Positions 63,933 through 64,000 of a stretch of 64,000 nt of DNA are shown here, piece after piece. The notes under the pieces were generated by a model. The model worked only from the letters and a program-made list of their open reading frames with translations. It was not told the origin of the DNA and searched no databases. Numbering within the stretch: the stretch's first letter is position 1; each line of letters starts with the position of its first letter. Source of the DNA: an uncultured Nonlabens sp. (lineage in GTDB: Bacteria; Bacteroidota; Bacteroidia; Flavobacteriales; Flavobacteriaceae); contig CANLKV010000003.1 of NCBI GenBank assembly GCA_947491755.1, forward strand, positions 124,001-188,000, read 5' to 3'. Position numbers and translations under genes: made by a program.

Positions 63933-64000
63933 ATGAATAAGTATATCTTTATTTTACTGACTACTCTTTTTTTAAGCAGCTGTAATAAAGAATCTCAAGA
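63933..64000 (+). CDS. Lipoprotein, N-terminus only (cut by window edge)
   Basis: 22 residues are visible: MNKYIFILLTTLFLSSCNKESQ, a lipoprotein signal with the lipobox Leu-Ser-Ser-Cys. The start follows the rlmD stop by 3 bp, so it is likely co-transcribed. Function cannot be judged. Confidence 0.75.
   Translation, partial: MNKYIFILLTTLFLSSCNKESQ

Overview
The window is a chromosomal segment of a marine-type member of the Flavobacteriaceae (Bacteroidota). The evidence is direct: a type IX secretion sorting domain, CarboxypepD_reg/TonB receptors, a fused branched-chain dehydrogenase E1, CCC-motif and DUF5522 proteins, a flavobacterial LysRS, and promoters of the TAnnTTTG type. A Nonlabens-like genus is my guess from the abundant palindrome CGCTTTCGCGAAAGCG and cannot be proven here. 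There is no integrated phage, plasmid or classical insertion sequence, and no tRNA or rRNA gene was seen.

Layout: 0-7.9 kb holds a truncated TonB receptor with a small Cys/His protein, a putative porin, rnhB, a large lipoprotein, topoisomerase IB and lipB. 8-13.6 kb holds a two-helix ion channel, an SDR dehydrogenase and a complete tripartite efflux operon (TolC, HlyD, MFS). 13.9-20 kb holds an AI-2E family permease, lysS, a glycosidase-like lipoprotein and small envelope proteins. 20.1-23.5 kb is a minus-strand run of hemL, a glucosaminidase-LysM lipoprotein, a PLP desulfhydrase and a small HExxH protein. 23.8-28.3 kb carries two tandem giant secreted paralogs and a DUF5522 gene. 29-44.4 kb is a long minus-strand catabolic block: OsmC, branched-chain 2-oxoacid dehydrogenase E1 and E2, and a phenylacetate (paa) cluster with paaY, an enoyl-CoA hydratase, paaZ, thiolase, paaI, paaH, paaG, paaD, paaC and paaB, but without paaA, paaE or paaK. 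44.6-50.5 kb holds aroQ, an outer membrane barrel, xerD, an aldo/keto reductase, rny, a probable 6S RNA, zapA and a ZapB-like coil. 50.6-64 kb holds an M23 peptidase, a TonB receptor, a cysteine desulfurase, an Smr protein, a T9SS-secreted protein, DUF2752 and CCC proteins, ornithine aminotransferase, rlmD and the start of a lipoprotein.

The most unusual content is small-scale. First, the 16-bp palindrome occurs ten times perfectly and five more times with one mismatch, in genes and between genes. Second, three tiny invader-like cassettes sit inside the catabolic block (31.5-35.8 kb): two decayed GIY-YIG nuclease genes, one flanked by cloverleaf-folding repeats, and one four-helix-bundle (23S-IVP) gene next to an 11-copy heptamer array. 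Third, six genes have TAnnTTTG ending exactly 4-5 nt before the start codon, which suggests leaderless transcripts.
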